Positions 49,445-63,064 of a stretch of 64,000 nt of DNA are shown here, one piece after another (the stretch's first letter is position 1; every line of letters starts with the position of its first letter). The notes beneath the pieces were generated by a model, which did no database searches, had not been told where the DNA came from, and was given only the letters and a program-made list of their open reading frames with translations. Location of the stretch: positions 19,574,501 through 19,638,500 of the forward strand of contig NC_060114.1 of the NCBI RefSeq assembly GCF_021155765.1, read 5' to 3'. Origin of the DNA: Diprion similis. Taxonomy: Eukaryota > Arthropoda > Insecta > Hymenoptera > Diprionidae. The position numbers and the translations under genes were made by a program.

Positions 49445-52400
49445 ATGACGATTTTGGCAAAAAAGAAACCCAACGGAACGAAGGACAGACGCGAGCCTGG
49501 CAACGGAGCCGAGGTTGATGTACACGGGGTTCAGGTCGAGCATGGCGCTGGTCCTATTGCCTTGCAGTCCAACAGTTCTTATCAGGTAATTAAGGAGACG
49601 ATTTATGGCCTGAATCGTCGCATTCCTCATAACCACGTTCGAAGGCTGAGAGAGAAGAATCGGAAAAATTTCACGTCCAGCACTGGTTGTTCATGGTAAT
49701 CCATGACGTGTGACGACTGGTCTAAAATTCAAAATTAATATTTTTGCACGCAGATTTAACATCTGTATTATTTGGTAATTGCAGATTGTGCAATTTTGCT
49801 GTATTCGTATTCGCAATATTGTAATGTTTCGCCAATAACCGACCTCTGAACAACGTTTCTTTTGTTCCTCACGTCATCTATATTTACCATTTGGATGAAT
49901 GGTTTATCTGTTATCTATCCTATTTATCTAGAGTTTAGATGATTGTTTTACTGGTAAATCGCTTTGTACCGATTGATAGATCATCAGCAAACGTGCTAGC
50001 CTAGGAGAAGGAATCCTCTTTATCGATAGCTGAAACACTATGATGAAATCTAAGCTCTGCTTTCCACAGTCTGTTGCTAACATTTCCTAGCTATTTCATC
50101 TGAAGATACTTGTTAGTCCTTAACTTTTCAATTCACTGTGTTTCAAATTTTTGATTTTCTTAATGTAAACTTGTTCTTGTAATCGATCTCTCGTTACAGA
50201 CTAGCGTTGATCGCCGGGAAGAAAAACACTTTGAGGAGGCCAGTGGATCGAGCCATGGGAAACGTCATCGCCAACGCGCGAGTCCTCACAGGTATTTAAT
50301 TTTCTCATGTAAAGACAAAGTAGATGGTTCGTTTCTCACCTTCCAAATCATCTTTATAATCTCTTTGTCATTCTACAGCAGCTGTATTGGCAGAACGTCC
50401 CGTTCTAAACGTGAAAGAGAACGAGACAGGGGCCGGGAGAGAGAAAGAGAGCGGGAAAGGCAAGCGACTCCGCCAACAGCATCGTGCAGTGGACTACAAG
50501 GTATGAATTGCTCAATGAATTCTTAGTTGTAATGAAGTATTCAATTGTGATTTTTTTTTTTTACAATAGTACTATTCATATTCCCGAATTTATCACTTAC
50601 CTAAATCTATAATCCCAGAAACCAACAACTAGTAGTCTAATTTTCGTCACTCTTTCAGGTACAGATGCTAATGTTATTGGAAACAATCGTATGGCAATAG
50701 TAGCTGGTGCTCCTAGCCTTGAGCCAGAATTAGCAAACGGCTACAACAGTGGAGATGAGTACACAGGTCGCACTGGAAACAATCTGACCATTGCGGAATG
50801 GCAAGAGGTAAGCGTTAGCTGTTATTAAAAGAATAAAAAATAATTACTTGCTGGTTCTATTTACAATGAATTTTCAGCGTGACCGATGGTTTGAAAAACG
50901 GATGCGGAAGATGGGGTTCGTGGTCAAGAAAATGGGAGAAGACGGAGCGTGTCTTTTTAGAGCCGTCGCCGACCAGGTTTACGGTGATCAAGAGATGCAC
51001 AGTGTTGTGCGAAAGCATTGTATGGATTACATTGTGAGTATTACACAGTGATTTCGAGCTTCTTCATACGAAGAATTCGATACCAACGATATTTACTATA
51101 CCGAAGGATCATTTTATTTTTAGGCTGCCAATCAGGAGTTTTTTTCCCACTTTGTCGCCGAAGATTTTTCTACCTACGTGGATAGAAAACGACAAGAATA
51201 TGTCCATGGTAATCATATAGAGATGCAGGCTATGTCAGAGATGTACAATCGTAGCGTTGAGCTATTTTGCTATGGAACAGGTAAACCGTTTGATGATGTT
51301 TACGAAAAACTTTTTGGCAGAAGCTATGTCTTCTCTACCATACGAAAACATGAAAATACTGTTGAATACAATTGACAAAGACGTTTCTCTCTTTTGCTTT
51401 CATGAAACACTAAAGAACCGATCAACATTTTTCACGGGGTACACAAAAGCGACAACGAACCGATTCGGTTGTCGTATCAACGCGGCAGTCACTACAACAG
51501 TATCGTGAATCCCTATAAAGCGACAATCGGCGTCGGATTAGGTTTGCCTTCGTACAATCCCGGCGCGGCGGATCGTGCCCTCGTCTCTGACGCGGTTCGA
51601 CAGAGCGAAGAATTGCATATTGAACAGGTCAGGAATTCTACATTCGTCATTTGATTTATCGATCATTATTTCGTGCAATTATGACTAATCCATCCTTCTC
51701 TCTCGGCAACACAGACCATGCTTGAAGACAAGATAAAAGCCACCGATTGGGAAGCTACCAATGAAGCAATCGAAGAACAAGTCGCGAGAGAAAGTTACTT
51801 GCAGTGGTTACGTGACAATGAAATGCGTAAAGCTGTAAGTATGATGCCGTCAGGTGACCATCATTGCATCACCTTGATTAACGGTAATCTACCTCTACTA
51901 AACGTCGAATCAATTTAAACTACTTACCATCAAGCGGCGCAGTAACAAATACTATTTTACACGCATCTACTCGTTTCTTTATTCTGGTGTTTTTTTTTTA
52001 CTCGAGTGCTCTCCGCTTACCTGACATAGCCCGCATTGTCATCGGTTCCTCTCAGCTTAGTAGCTTGACTTTTTGTTTAAGCGGTCAGCTAGCAGCAGCA
52101 GCACCAGCACAGTCACCAGTGCCCAGCATAGCCACAACCACTTTCACCCTCATGGTGGTCGTGGACAAACGCGTGGGCTAACATCCTCCCCAACAACGAC
52201 TCAAGCTAGCCAGGATTCTGTCCGAAATTCACCCAAGGTGAGCTAGTGTGACTAACTTTTAGCAGGAGAGCAGGTCTTTTCTAACCCAGAAACCGCGATA
52301 ATGAGCTACCTTTGCTCTGCAGTAGTGAAACATGAAAGATTTCTTACAAAATTTTTCCTCTCAGGTTAGTGACTCGATAAGGTACAGCAGCAAGCGTTCT

Positions 52401-52816
52401 CCGCAGCATCAATCTACCCAGGGACCAGGTGTGCCTCACCTGTCGTCCGATTTTAGCGTCGCACCACCGCCCCAAGAACCCGTCCCAGGAAGCAGTAAGG
52501 AGTCGCACGCATCCCCTGACATATCGCTGTTCAATCGCCTCCCCCCTGAAGTTTTTGGTGAGTAAATTCATTGGTTAAATAGAAATTTAACTAATATGAA
52601 TAACCGGGTTTATAGAAGCTAAAATACCGGAAGAATAGAGCGAGAGTCTGTACCGATTGATCTTCCACAGGTTTGACTGACTGGGAAGACAGTGACATTC
52701 TATCCCAAGTTCTTGCGACTTCGCAGCAAGAATATCTGGACAGCTTAAAGCAGTCGCGGGTACAGCCGGGTTCGGGAAATGATGGGAACGTCGTGGTTGA
52801 CTCGAACAATAGTTAA
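49445..52816 (+). CDS. OTUD5: OTUD5-type ovarian-tumour-domain deubiquitinase, eleven exons
   Basis: Exons: 49445-49585, 50200-50291, 50379-50500, 50659-50807, 50878-51033, 51124-51280, 51416-51627, 51715-51834, about 52064-52237, 52365-52557 and 52671-52816; about 553 residues (human OTUD5 is 571). It cleaves ubiquitin chains. The N-terminus MTILAKKKP matches the human MTIL-KKKP start. The catalytic loop DGACLFRAV gives Asp190 and Cys193, and SHYNS gives His298, so the triad is intact. GYNSGDEY places a Ser (149) where human Ser177, the activating phosphosite, lies, with acidic +2/+3 residues. An Arg/Glu-rich basic stretch is in exon 3. [20 protein letters not shown] and the C-terminal [20 protein letters not shown] (ubiquitin-interacting type) are well conserved. 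The start of exon 9 is the least certain boundary. A poly(A) signal AATAAA lies at 53263-53268. Confidence 0.95.
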
Positions 52817-55299
52817 TTTGATAAAAAAAAAATCGGCTGTTTTTCAAATTAAATACGAATAATAATCAGGCAGATCAAGAAAGTTGAAACTGAGAGAAAG
52901 AGAGAGAGAGTGAGAGAGAGTTGCGTCACTTTCCCGCGTGATGCTAATTGCCATGACCACCTGTTTTGTACACCTCTGAATGAAAATCTCCGAATGAAAA
53001 TATGATTTCAAAGGTATTCCGGTTTCGACACGGTGTATCGTGTGAACGCACTCTCTCGTCACACCTTAATTATTTGCCTTTAGATTATATTATTCTAGTA
53101 TAAAACAAGGCACGTAGCCTGAATCACAGGCTAGATAGACCTTCGCTATTTATTTCTTTAAATATTCGTAATAGTTTATTTCATCTTTATTTTCTTTATA
53201 TAATATAATTGTAGGCGAAATGCTTTAAACGAGAGACTTGGTTGCATCATTTGTAACAAAAAAATAAATCACTTGAGAAAAAACATTTTTCAACACTGCA
53301 AATTTAACAAAGAATTTTTTGTAAAACGATTATGAAATTATTGAAACGTTAATTCCCCATTCCCTATCAAAATGTTAGGCACGCAATTGACGAACTGTAC
53401 TAGAGCCTATAATTGAATAAATTACACGGACGTACGAGTACACAGTTATTTACGCTTTAGTTTACGCTACATTATAGACACTTTATTTCTACATTAATGT
53501 TTCACATACAGCATTGGACAACAATGTGTTTGCACGCTTAGGCCTTTTCAACGTACGGCGGAATTTCGTTGTAGGTACGCCATCGGCCGACTTTTCCTTA
53601 GGACGGTCCCACTGATACTGTTCATTTTACTCCTAACACAAATATTTCCACGTTTGGTAGAGAGATACGGCTGTTGTCTCGCGCAGCGATGAGTTTCCTC
53701 TCCCACAACAAAGTTCCACTGTACCTATGTATTATTGTTATTGGATTACCGATCACTGTAACGTGAATCGATCAATTCGTCCTCCCTTTCCTTTGTCGCT
53801 CCATATTTTTGACCACAGACGTGTCGAAGATAACGATAATCGATAGAGGGTGAATAACTTTTATGAAGCCATGTAACTGTGGATACTGAAAAGGTTTGAC
53901 GTGCTTTTTTAACCGCAGATATTGATATTTTTTGTTTTTATTTTATTCGCAAAGCAATGACGATGGCTGCTATTATTATTTAATACATTACGTAATAGCT
54001 TGTTTACGTTTATTATACATATCTACAGACTTCTATAGGCGGCGATTTTTTTCATCTCATAACATATTATTTTATTCTTGTAAAACAGCCTAGTTACGTA
54101 CAATATTATAAATATTTACAACTTAGGTATCGTGGCTTTTAATATGTGCTAATTATTTCTACGAGAAGTATTACTATTTACTCGGATTTTTTTTCTCTTT
54201 GTTTTGTTTTCTCAGAAGCACATAAGGATAAATAATAACATTTGCAGCCAAGCTATGTGTACGTATAGTCGATATCATATTAATTTACGCCAATTAACGC
54301 GCAGTTTTGTCTTATTCGATTTGCTATACCGTTATTTAGTTTACAAATATTACAAAATTTTCGGTTAGATTATTTTTACATCTAGTTATACTTGGAACGC
54401 GTCACTCCAAGATCGGTTAGTTTGATTTTCTCTGTATTATTTGTTCACCTAATCAACTTCAATCGATATGATGTATAACTTCGCATTTTTAAATCAGTTC
54501 ATATCACTGATATTTCGTCTTTTACTTATCCATTTTTTACTGAAGTGGATTATCTGATCATTTTCTGAACTCAAACAGAGTTTGGTAGTTTAAAGGAGTA
54601 TGAAAAAATGAAGGATGCGCCCAACTGGCGAATTGAGCTCCTGTGTTCTACTGAACGCTGCTGAGGTTTGGCGAAATTCAAGTTCGTGTAAACTTTCCGG
54701 AGCTGGCACGATTGGGAGACGTTCAAGTTTCCCCCTATCGGGCAGCTAAACTATTCTGATTAGCGAAGAAAACTCCGAGGCCGCCGATAGATCACGGCGC
54801 CATCTTTGATACCCGATCGAATTTGCGTTCCGTTAGTCAGACATGCTGTTCTCTACGCTATGGAATAAACTGCGTGATATACATAATAGGTATATGCATA
54901 ATAACAACATCTCTACGGATATACACGTACATACATAACGCTTGCAGAGTAATGACTATATAGTATGACTTATTTACTGGTTGATCGTATCGAAAAAGGC
55001 ACAGCCACCGTAACCTTTAGGTACGAAAGTGACCACTGGCTGGGCGACGTAGCGCCTATAATAATAAAAACAGTGGCCCAGGAGATGCACACTGGAGGTA
55101 AAGCTGCGACTTTATGAGAGTTTTGTCCGATTCGGCAAATGCTGCCTCTGCTTGATGTTGCCTCGCGTAGTAACGAGGCCGTTTTGTAAATGGCGGCTCC
55201 TCCGTCATCGACCTTGCAGGAAATTTACCGATATGATTGCCTGCTCATTTCTCCGTCCTTGTCTCTGTACCACGTTGCGTACGATTATCGATAGTTGTT
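52817..55299. other. Convergent 3' UTR region
   Basis: The region lies between the stop codons of two convergent genes. Plus-strand AATAAA at 53263 could end the OTUD5-type transcript, and minus-strand AATAAA (TTTATT at 53482-53487) could end the PDZRN3-type transcript, which would give it a 1.8-kb 3' UTR. A GA-rich tract lies at about 52889-52920. No coding region is seen. Confidence 0.45.
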
Positions 55300-58200
55300 T
55301 TAAACTGTAGTAACGGAGAGAAGACCCATCAATTTGCCACCCGTACCTGGGCCAGAACCACCGCCAACCCGGTTCCCGTGCACCAGCATCTCTTGCACCG
55401 TCGTAAAGTCATCTATCGTAGTTTTTTTGCGGGCCATTTTTTTCTGGCTTAACTCGACGATATTGAGCGGTTTCTTCATTATCTTATCGTCGTTGTAGTC
55501 GCCTATCGTTAAATCGTTCGACTGTGACTGGGGAAGAATTTGTTGCTGCTGTTGTTGTTGCTGCTGTTGCTGTTGCAGCTGCTGTTGCTGCTGCAGTTGC
55601 AGTTCTTGGTGACGCTGTTTTCTCTCTCGAGCCCGTTCCAGTTGCCTCTTGCGCTCCTCTTTACTCCAGTATTTTCCAACCTGCGTATAAGACAAAAAAG
55701 GGGTGAACGTGATATAACGTTCATTTATTTGTATATTTATTCGAAACACTTGATAATTACTGCGTTTTGTTTTTTTCACTTTTATCCACCTATGCTATTT
55801 ATTCAGGGTGAATACATCGCACAGCTTCGGTAAAGTGAAAATTCGCAGTTTGACGGGAAGGTGATACCGCGAGAAACAATAAAGATAGCCAAACACCTGA
55901 TGATTAATGAGGGGAACTAAAGCGAAGGTGTAAAAACGAGAAAACAAATGCGAATATTAATGTCGACGGTACGACAGCAGCAGCGGCGGAAAGGGGATCC
56001 GTTTAATTCGAGCTTCTTTTGTACGGAAAGATTAGGGTTGCCAGATGATGTCCGGTTTTAACCCGTGAATTATTATGGTTATCATTCTTTTTTTACTTTG
56101 TTAGGAACACGAGGCTGAGTTTAATTAATTATCGCGGTAACGTGACGAGTGAGAATATTCATCAAAAAGTTCTTTCATTTTTTCGTCTCTAAACAAAATG
56201 TGGTTATACATGCGGTTCGGGATCAAAAAGTCGAAAACCCAAGTTAATCCGATTACGCGATTAAGCTGACCGCATTATTTTCACTCATCACCCTAAAACG
56301 ATTGTTTTATTTTTCAATTTCATCCGCCGAGCAGAGTTTACAAAAAAATCTGCCAAAGCCGCAAATATTGACCTTAAAGTTGCCCAACGTCATACCTTCA
56401 TCTCCGACATGGTGTCATCCTCCGTTGTGTGCCCAGCGCGTTCCTCCGATATCTTGATGGCCCTATTCCTCAGTATCCTGTTCCTAACAGGTCTCCTAGC
56501 GATGTACCTGGTGCCGTCAGGCCGCCTCTTAACCTTCCACTCCATTTGCACTTCGCATTTATCCTCAGGCGGGACCCACGTTGATGTGCAGACCTGTTGG
56601 CTACCAACGAATTGATACCGCGTGAGATTTGGAGCTTGAAAGTTTCCGTGGGATTTCGACTTCCTCGCGCCCCCTTCCCGGATCTGGCAATGACCCGGGG
56701 ATGTCTGACGGGTCATAAGAGCCTGTTTAAACAGCTCCTGCTGGAGCAATATGGTCTGCTGAAGGTTAGCAGCGTTGGTGTACATCGTGTCGGCCGGAAG
56801 AGTGCTGGCGTTGGTAACATCCGATCTGTGCTCCCTCTGTGACTGGTGGCTGCTCTTCCTCGAAGAAGGTTGAGTCTTGGACTGTTTTCCCGCGTGTTGT
56901 GAGGAGGATAATGGGCAGGAACATCCCGTGACCGGTGTCACGGTTGGATTCGTAGCTGCGTTGATCATCGGGCTGGTCTTCGACTGTTGCAGGCCCTTTT
57001 GTTGCGGTGGACAGAGGATCAGGGTGCTTTTATGGTGCTCCTTTTCTCCCTGATGGAGCTCCAAGGTTAGAGGATTACTGTGGCAAGATTCCCCGGTGTT
57101 GTAAGCACTCGAGCTCTCCTTTTCCTCACCGGAACTGTTACTCTTCGATGACGAGTTCCACGGCTTTGTCTGGCCCGCCGTCTGCGAGCGGTTATTCACG
57201 CCCACGCTCTGCTGGGTCTGAACCCAGTGATGATGCTCGTAAGGCGACGAGTATATGGGCTCGCTGTCCGACTCTGGTATCGTCTCGTAGATGTGCTCCG
57301 TATCGCTCCAAACGTGACTCGTGTAAGCCTCCATCAATCTGATGGGGGGCACTGGAGGTCCAGGCTGCTGAGCCCTGAGGTTGAGCACTTCCATCTTCTT
57401 CGAACAATCCTTGAGCGCGTCTTGCATCCACTGTTTCCGCTCGTCCGACTGCGAGTTGTTCATCTGCAGTTGTTGAGCCGTATGAGACGGAACTGGTGGC
57501 GGTGGTAGCGCGGCTTTTCCAGAGGTCAGAGTCTTCGTCTCAGTGTCTTTCGTCGGGTCCTCGGACTCCTGTTGCTGCCTGATAAGCTGCTCTATCATGC
57601 TGTTTTGGTACGCCGGGTTGTTGTCCGGCGAACTGGACGGTGAGTCCTGTGAAGAAAGGTGTTCGATCGATCGTGAGAGGGTGTGTTTCCTTGAGGAAAG
57701 GGTTACAAGGTTGCAAAGGTTAAAGTGACTTACGTGCTGGTACAAGCGATGCTCATCGTATTCGTCATCCTGAAACGAGAAAGTTGATATGGTTTTATGA
57801 AAAATCGTACGTGACGATGACACTGATGAATTGGAGCATATGAGCTGTTTTCATACCTGATAGAAACAGCGGCTGACCAACAGAGTGACGGCGTTCTTAG
57901 TTTCGGCGAATAGACACTCGGTTTGTTCCTTGTTTGCGACGTCTCGACCATTCACCTGAAATTTGGAGAGTGTTTGATGAGCGATAAAGCGATGGAGAGA
58001 GATTGAGATTTTGGAGATGAGGCCTCCGGCTGGATGAATGAAGGCGCACATCACAATATCCCAAAATGGGTTGGGAATGAGAAGGGGCAGAGAGTAAGAG
58101 ATATAAATAGATAGAGAGCGAGAGAGAGAGAAGAAGAGAGGTAGAACGGAGGGTGGCAGACGCGACAAATCCTTCTTCCATAGTCATGGGGGTCTCTCTC

Positions 58201-60700
58201 ACGCCAAGCCCAACCGTGCAAACCACTTTGTTCGTAATTATAATCTCCCTAACAAGATTACGCGAGACGGGGATTTGAGCCAGAGCCAGGGAGCAAAGTG
58301 TGCTGGTCGGGTCCTTTGCCGCTTCCCTTGCAGCTTCATTTGCTGAATCGCAAGGCAACAGTGATGGAGCTTCACTTACCCGTAGGATCTGATCACCCTC
58401 TCGGAGTCGTCCGTCCCGTGCGGCGAGACTTTCAGGAACTATTTCCGAGATGTAGACCTCAGTGTCAGCGTCTTCGCTACCAGAACCGGAACTGTAGCAC
58501 ACTGTCAGACCAAGTTTCTCAGCGCTTCCGCTCTTCCGTAACGTCACTTCCTGCGAAATGATACACACATGTTAGCAGTTGTGTCAGATTCGCACGATTA
58601 CACGTTGCAATACTATATCTAAATAGGTGTGATCTGTTTTTAGAATACGCGGTACAAAAGCGATTCATCAGATTCACTGAAGTACCAAATTTCAGCACTG
58701 AAATAGTTCGGCTGTGATTTCGCTTGGCACAAAAGTTCAAGACTGTCAATTCAGCTTCCGAAATTCGCCAGAAACTCTCGGAAATAAACACTGCCGGTAC
58801 AAAATCGATACCCAATCGATTCTAATCCCCTTTTCATCGCATACGACGAGAAGAGGGTCTCCAATGCGATGGCTCAACAAGTAAACACACGCACACAGAC
58901 GTGCACGTATTCGACAAGAGCGACAGGGGAGCTGGGCGACTGCAGAGTTGGTCTGCAGTAGCTGTTTGAAAAGCAATTAGTCGGGTACCTTCGTGTACAA
59001 TGGCTGGCTATTCCGTTAGACAAAAAGGGGGGCGAGAGAGTGAAAAAAGAAAGAAACGGAGAAAATCGAGGAGTGAAAGGATAAATTGCATCAACAATTT
59101 GAAATTCAAATGTTGGTCTATATTCCATTCTTCAACCTGTTCCCGCGGCCTTCCGGAAAACGCCTAGTATCACTTCATGGGGTATAGTATATCGAAGGAA
59201 AGTCCACGTTTGGCAATTGTTTTTAGATACTGGACTCTGTACACCCGGTACGCGTGTGAAGGTAGCCGTGGATACACGTTCCTGCATTCCAGTAACAATG
59301 AGTCACACGGGACATTGTCGTACGAGCATGTATGTATGTACATACATACCTATAATGGTATAGCGGAGGTAAAGTGAAGCGTTGCATTTTTCGAATTCTA
59401 AAAACAAAAGAGCGCAGCAGTCAATGTCGATCCGAGAACACTGACCCCTTTAGACCGTTTTCAATTCCTCGTTATTGCAGCCTTCTGGCTTTAGTATACA
59501 GCCTTTATCGAAGCGAAGAGCTGAAGCAGACCCGCAATGCAAACGAAGGCTTTGTGCCCTGACAGACAGAAAAAAAAGAGATAAATAAGTACAGAAAAAG
59601 AGAGAAGAAAAAAGGGATAAACTCAATGCCACACACTACTTTATTTCGTCCTCCTTATCTCGAGCATTACTGTAATATATAATATGAATTCGAGGTAAGG
59701 CCGATAATCTCATTTTCAGAAGTAAACGCTGGGTAGTATCGCTTAAAATATCCTCTACCCCGAATAAAATGCACGATGATAAAAAGTGCGTGGTTAAATC
59801 CTCCGTTCCAAGCTATCAATCACCGCTCATTGACGTACCGGGTTCTTCATCATCGTCTCGAAGAAGACGCGGACGTACGCGACCGAAGCTTGGCACGGAG
59901 CCTGACACTGACCCGAGATTATTGTCGCCAATGGTTTCTGGTTAAAGAGTCACGCGATACGCATTCTTCCGTATCTGAGTCACGAACTGCATAATGGAGT
60001 GGCATGCCAGGCCGAAACACGAGCATTAAATCGGTGCTGACGGAGCGTCTTCGGAGTTCCATGGAGAGGGGGGAGCAGAGGGGGTGCAAATTGATCCGAG
60101 CAACTGTCGCCGAGGCGGATCGACAAAGTAGAACAGAAGCTGCGGGGTCCTTATTTGCCTGATTTCCCTGATACGGCTTAATTAGAGCGATCAGGTTACT
60201 CATTAGGCCGCTGAGTCGCCCCGTCAGGAGCCCGGCATCCATCAAGAAAGCACTCCGACCAAAGTGGCAAGGAACTACGCTGGGCTTAGGACTCGGGGCA
60301 ATTCGGTGAAGCACGTTTCGTTCATCCCTTCAATGCTTACCTCGAAGTTTATGTGCTGGGGTAAATAATCTTCGAAACTGTCGTTCGGCTGCTCCTCGAT
60401 GTTCAGTGGATCCAGGATCAGTTCCTCTTCGATGAGGCCAGCCCAGTCGGTCTGGACGGCGGTCGACACGAGCGGGCTGCTCGCCGAATTGATTTCCTTG
60501 ACGGTGTCCTCGTCGTCCTTCTCCAGTTTATTGTCCTGGCTTGTCGCTCTGTCAGCACCACCGTCCTTTCCGGACTGCTGGTGAACCATCTGATGACCCG
60601 GCTGCCGCCGCAGGACTTCGACGATAATGGGTTCCTGGGCAGACTCGAAGCACCGAACCGCGTCCTCGTGGCTCGAGTTGGAAACGTCCTTTCCGTTGAC
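55300..60700 (-). CDS. PDZRN3: PDZRN3/PDZRN4-type protein, C-terminal 765 residues (5' end outside window)
   Basis: Minus-strand exons are 60700-60341, 58550-58380, 57955-57857, 57769-57734, 57646-56396 and 55680-55300, all phase 0. The family are RING/PDZ scaffold E3 ligases of the LNX group that act at cell junctions, synapses and in Wnt signalling. The first exon completes PDZ1 ([20 protein letters not shown], then PIIVEVLRR) and includes the VQTD motif typical of the linker. The next two encode PDZ2, with binding loop KLGLTVCY and [17 protein letters not shown] 36-bp microexon is followed by a large exon with the signature [10 protein letters not shown] and, near its end, [20 protein letters not shown]. 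The last exon has [13 protein letters not shown], a polyglutamine tract and the C-terminus LLSVTTV, identical to my memory of vertebrate PDZRN3 and a class I PDZ ligand. The RING, TRAF-type finger and start of PDZ1 must lie above 64000. PDZRN3 versus 4 is not resolvable. Confidence 0.95.
55542..55606 (-). repeat. CAG/CAA (polyglutamine) repeat in the last PDZRN exon
   Basis: Mixed CAG and CAA codons encode QLQQQQQ-type runs, including one of about 12 consecutive Gln, between the KEERKRQ segment and the IVELSQKKM segment. It is probably length-polymorphic. Confidence 0.9.
58551..60340. other. PDZRN-type intron, no exon recognised
   Basis: Intron between the PDZ1-end exon and the PDZ2 exon. 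It holds a 131-codon minus frame at 59919-60314, Arg/Ser-rich and ending before the exon, which I regard as chance in moderately GC-rich sequence. Confidence 0.6.
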
Positions 60701-63038
60701 CTGAAATCAAAAATTAATAACACATCGAGTTACGACGATGTCAACAGTGCGATGAACCTTTCATTTTATAGTCGCCGGCGTTTTATTGACGGACGATAAA
60801 CGAGGCCAGTAGGCAAATCGTTTGATTGATTTGTTTTTCACTACGAAGGTCGGCGTGTATGGTTGCCGATGCCTCTATCAAAGAGCGAAGCCACGTGTCG
60901 ACGACACTACGGTATAAATTATGCAGCAGTTTCGTCACTCCTGAAAAGCCGTTCAAGAAAAATAGAAGAGAAGATGGAGACAAGGTAAAACAAAACAAAA
61001 AGAAGGGGGAAGGGGAGGGTGAGGACCAAAAGAAAATAAACCCGCGTGTAGGGGCAATGGAGATAAGCGAATACCGGCAACTTGTTCGAGGTAACTGCTG
61101 ATAAGACTGAGATCAGATAAACACTCAATCTTTCGCTACAGGAACACCGCCGTTTGACGAAATCAGCTCACAGGGTGTTCCGATGGGAAAAGTGACTGCG
61201 TCCCGACATCGTTACGAATAACAGTGGAAAATGAGAAAATATTTGGGTTAGTGTCGTTGTTTTTCGGTTCTACGGTTTCGTCGTCTTTTTTTCCATCTCC
61301 ATCTCTTCTGCCCCGAGGAAGCAAAGTATTCATTCATTAATCTTTTTCCCCCGGTCTCTGTAGTCTGTGGGTTCGGTAAACCGTTCGCGGGAAGACAGAG
61401 GATTAATCAGCCCTGAAGCTAAATGATGGAGTCCTGGACCGGGAAGAATCCGATCCAAATAATCCGAGGCATCTCAGCAGGGATGAAAACGATTTTGCTT
61501 CAGGCGCCCCTGTTTGCCAGGGGTACGTTAAGGATGGTGGGTCGAGAGGAGCGTTTAAACATCGTTTGTTGATGACGAGAAGTGGATCGAGATACAGAAG
61601 CTAGTCAAATACAACCTCGTCGTCGTTCCGAAATTATTATTCCAGGGGTTGGTTGGTTGGTTGGTTGGTGCACGGGTGACAAACCATGGCGCTCATCCAC
61701 CCGGTGGAAAAGTTCTTCCTGTGTTCGTTTATCAACGCTGAGAGCAAGGACGCGTTCTCGCGAAGGGTGAAATAAGAGCGAGGAGTAAGGGGAGGAGGAC
61801 GACCACCTTCAGGCGCGGAACTGGAAGTCTGTGGACTGATAGCGTCGCCATTACCGGGCAAAACGCAACCGGCGAGTCTTATCGGTAAGCCTTCTTCCAT
61901 CCAACCTTCCAAGAGTCTCTTTCCACTCCCGCTGGCCCGTTTCTACCCTTCCTCGCTCCTAACTTGGCCCATTTCGACTCCCACGAACCCACCCCGTCGT
62001 CGAGGTTTATTTCTTTATTATGATATCGACGCTCAGGGTAGCTGTGCTCTACGCTGCGGGAGAGATCCGACGAATGAAGCTGAGATTATTACACCCTCGT
62101 ATCCACCCTTGTTTCTTTTCCCATCTACACGCCAGCCGCCCCTGTATTTCTATCGTCTGGTGAACTACCGTATACCAACTACAGCCCCCGATATTTTAGG
62201 GGCTGAAAAAATGTTCATAGAGAGGAAATGGGATGAGCGAGGATAAGCGTTTGGGTATCAACGATACGTCGGTAGAGAAAGGTTACTATGTTTGGATAAC
62301 GTATAATAGAAGAATCTCGTTATTCAAATAACAATTATGTACTCAATTTTCAGGTCTGACGTCAGATAAGCCATAACAAGTGATGTGAATCATTTCGAGT
62401 TCAGGTTTTGTGCAACTGATTTCAGCTTACTGATAATGAGCAATTGGTAATACATTCTTTTACAGAATCCAACAACTGGCAATTTCTGCTCAATTTTGCA
62501 CCTGGTCAGATTAATCATCCAATACCTTCGTCCAGATCAAGTAGGACCACGAGCTTTGGTAAAAAGGATCTTGTATTTACATACTGATTATGGTTCTCCG
62601 CACATCTTGTGCAACCATCTGTTCAAGAATGAGGCATTCTCATTTGTTTATCTTCTTGTACAAATTAATAACTAGGTGAAGTTTTTGCGAAACATAAACT
62701 TGTGATACAATATTTCCTGGATATCCTGACGGACTTTAGTGGTTTCTTTTTTTTTTCTTTATTCGGTCCAAGGATTACCAAGGTGCAGATAATGACTGCA
62801 TATTGTTGGCATTTAGAACCCCGGGCGGTTGAAACAAGTCCTTGAAATGAAGGTGGAAAAAAATTGATATTCTAATTTTTGAGTCAGGGATCGCGTCAGC
62901 AAAGGGCGTGGCTCGGGGATGAAGGGACTCTTTAATACAACTTAATGGCATTATGCCAAATAGCTCTCGACTGGTCTGGGGCACCGACTGGGGGAGTGAA
63001 GCAGAGCAGAGACCAAGCGCCAAGGGGAAGATCAGGGC

Positions 63039-63064
63039 GGAAGAAGAAGAAGAAGAAGAAGAAG
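63039..63064. repeat. (GAA)n microsatellite
   Basis: About eight tandem GAA/AAG triplets within the PDZRN-type intron. Confidence 0.9.

Noticed and set aside
55524..55833. Leu- and Ala/Val-rich plus-strand frames
   Set aside because: They are antisense readings of the polyglutamine codons.
59919..60314. 131-codon frame inside a PDZRN-type intron
   Set aside because: It ends in a stop, has no donor in phase with the next exon and no recognisable motif.
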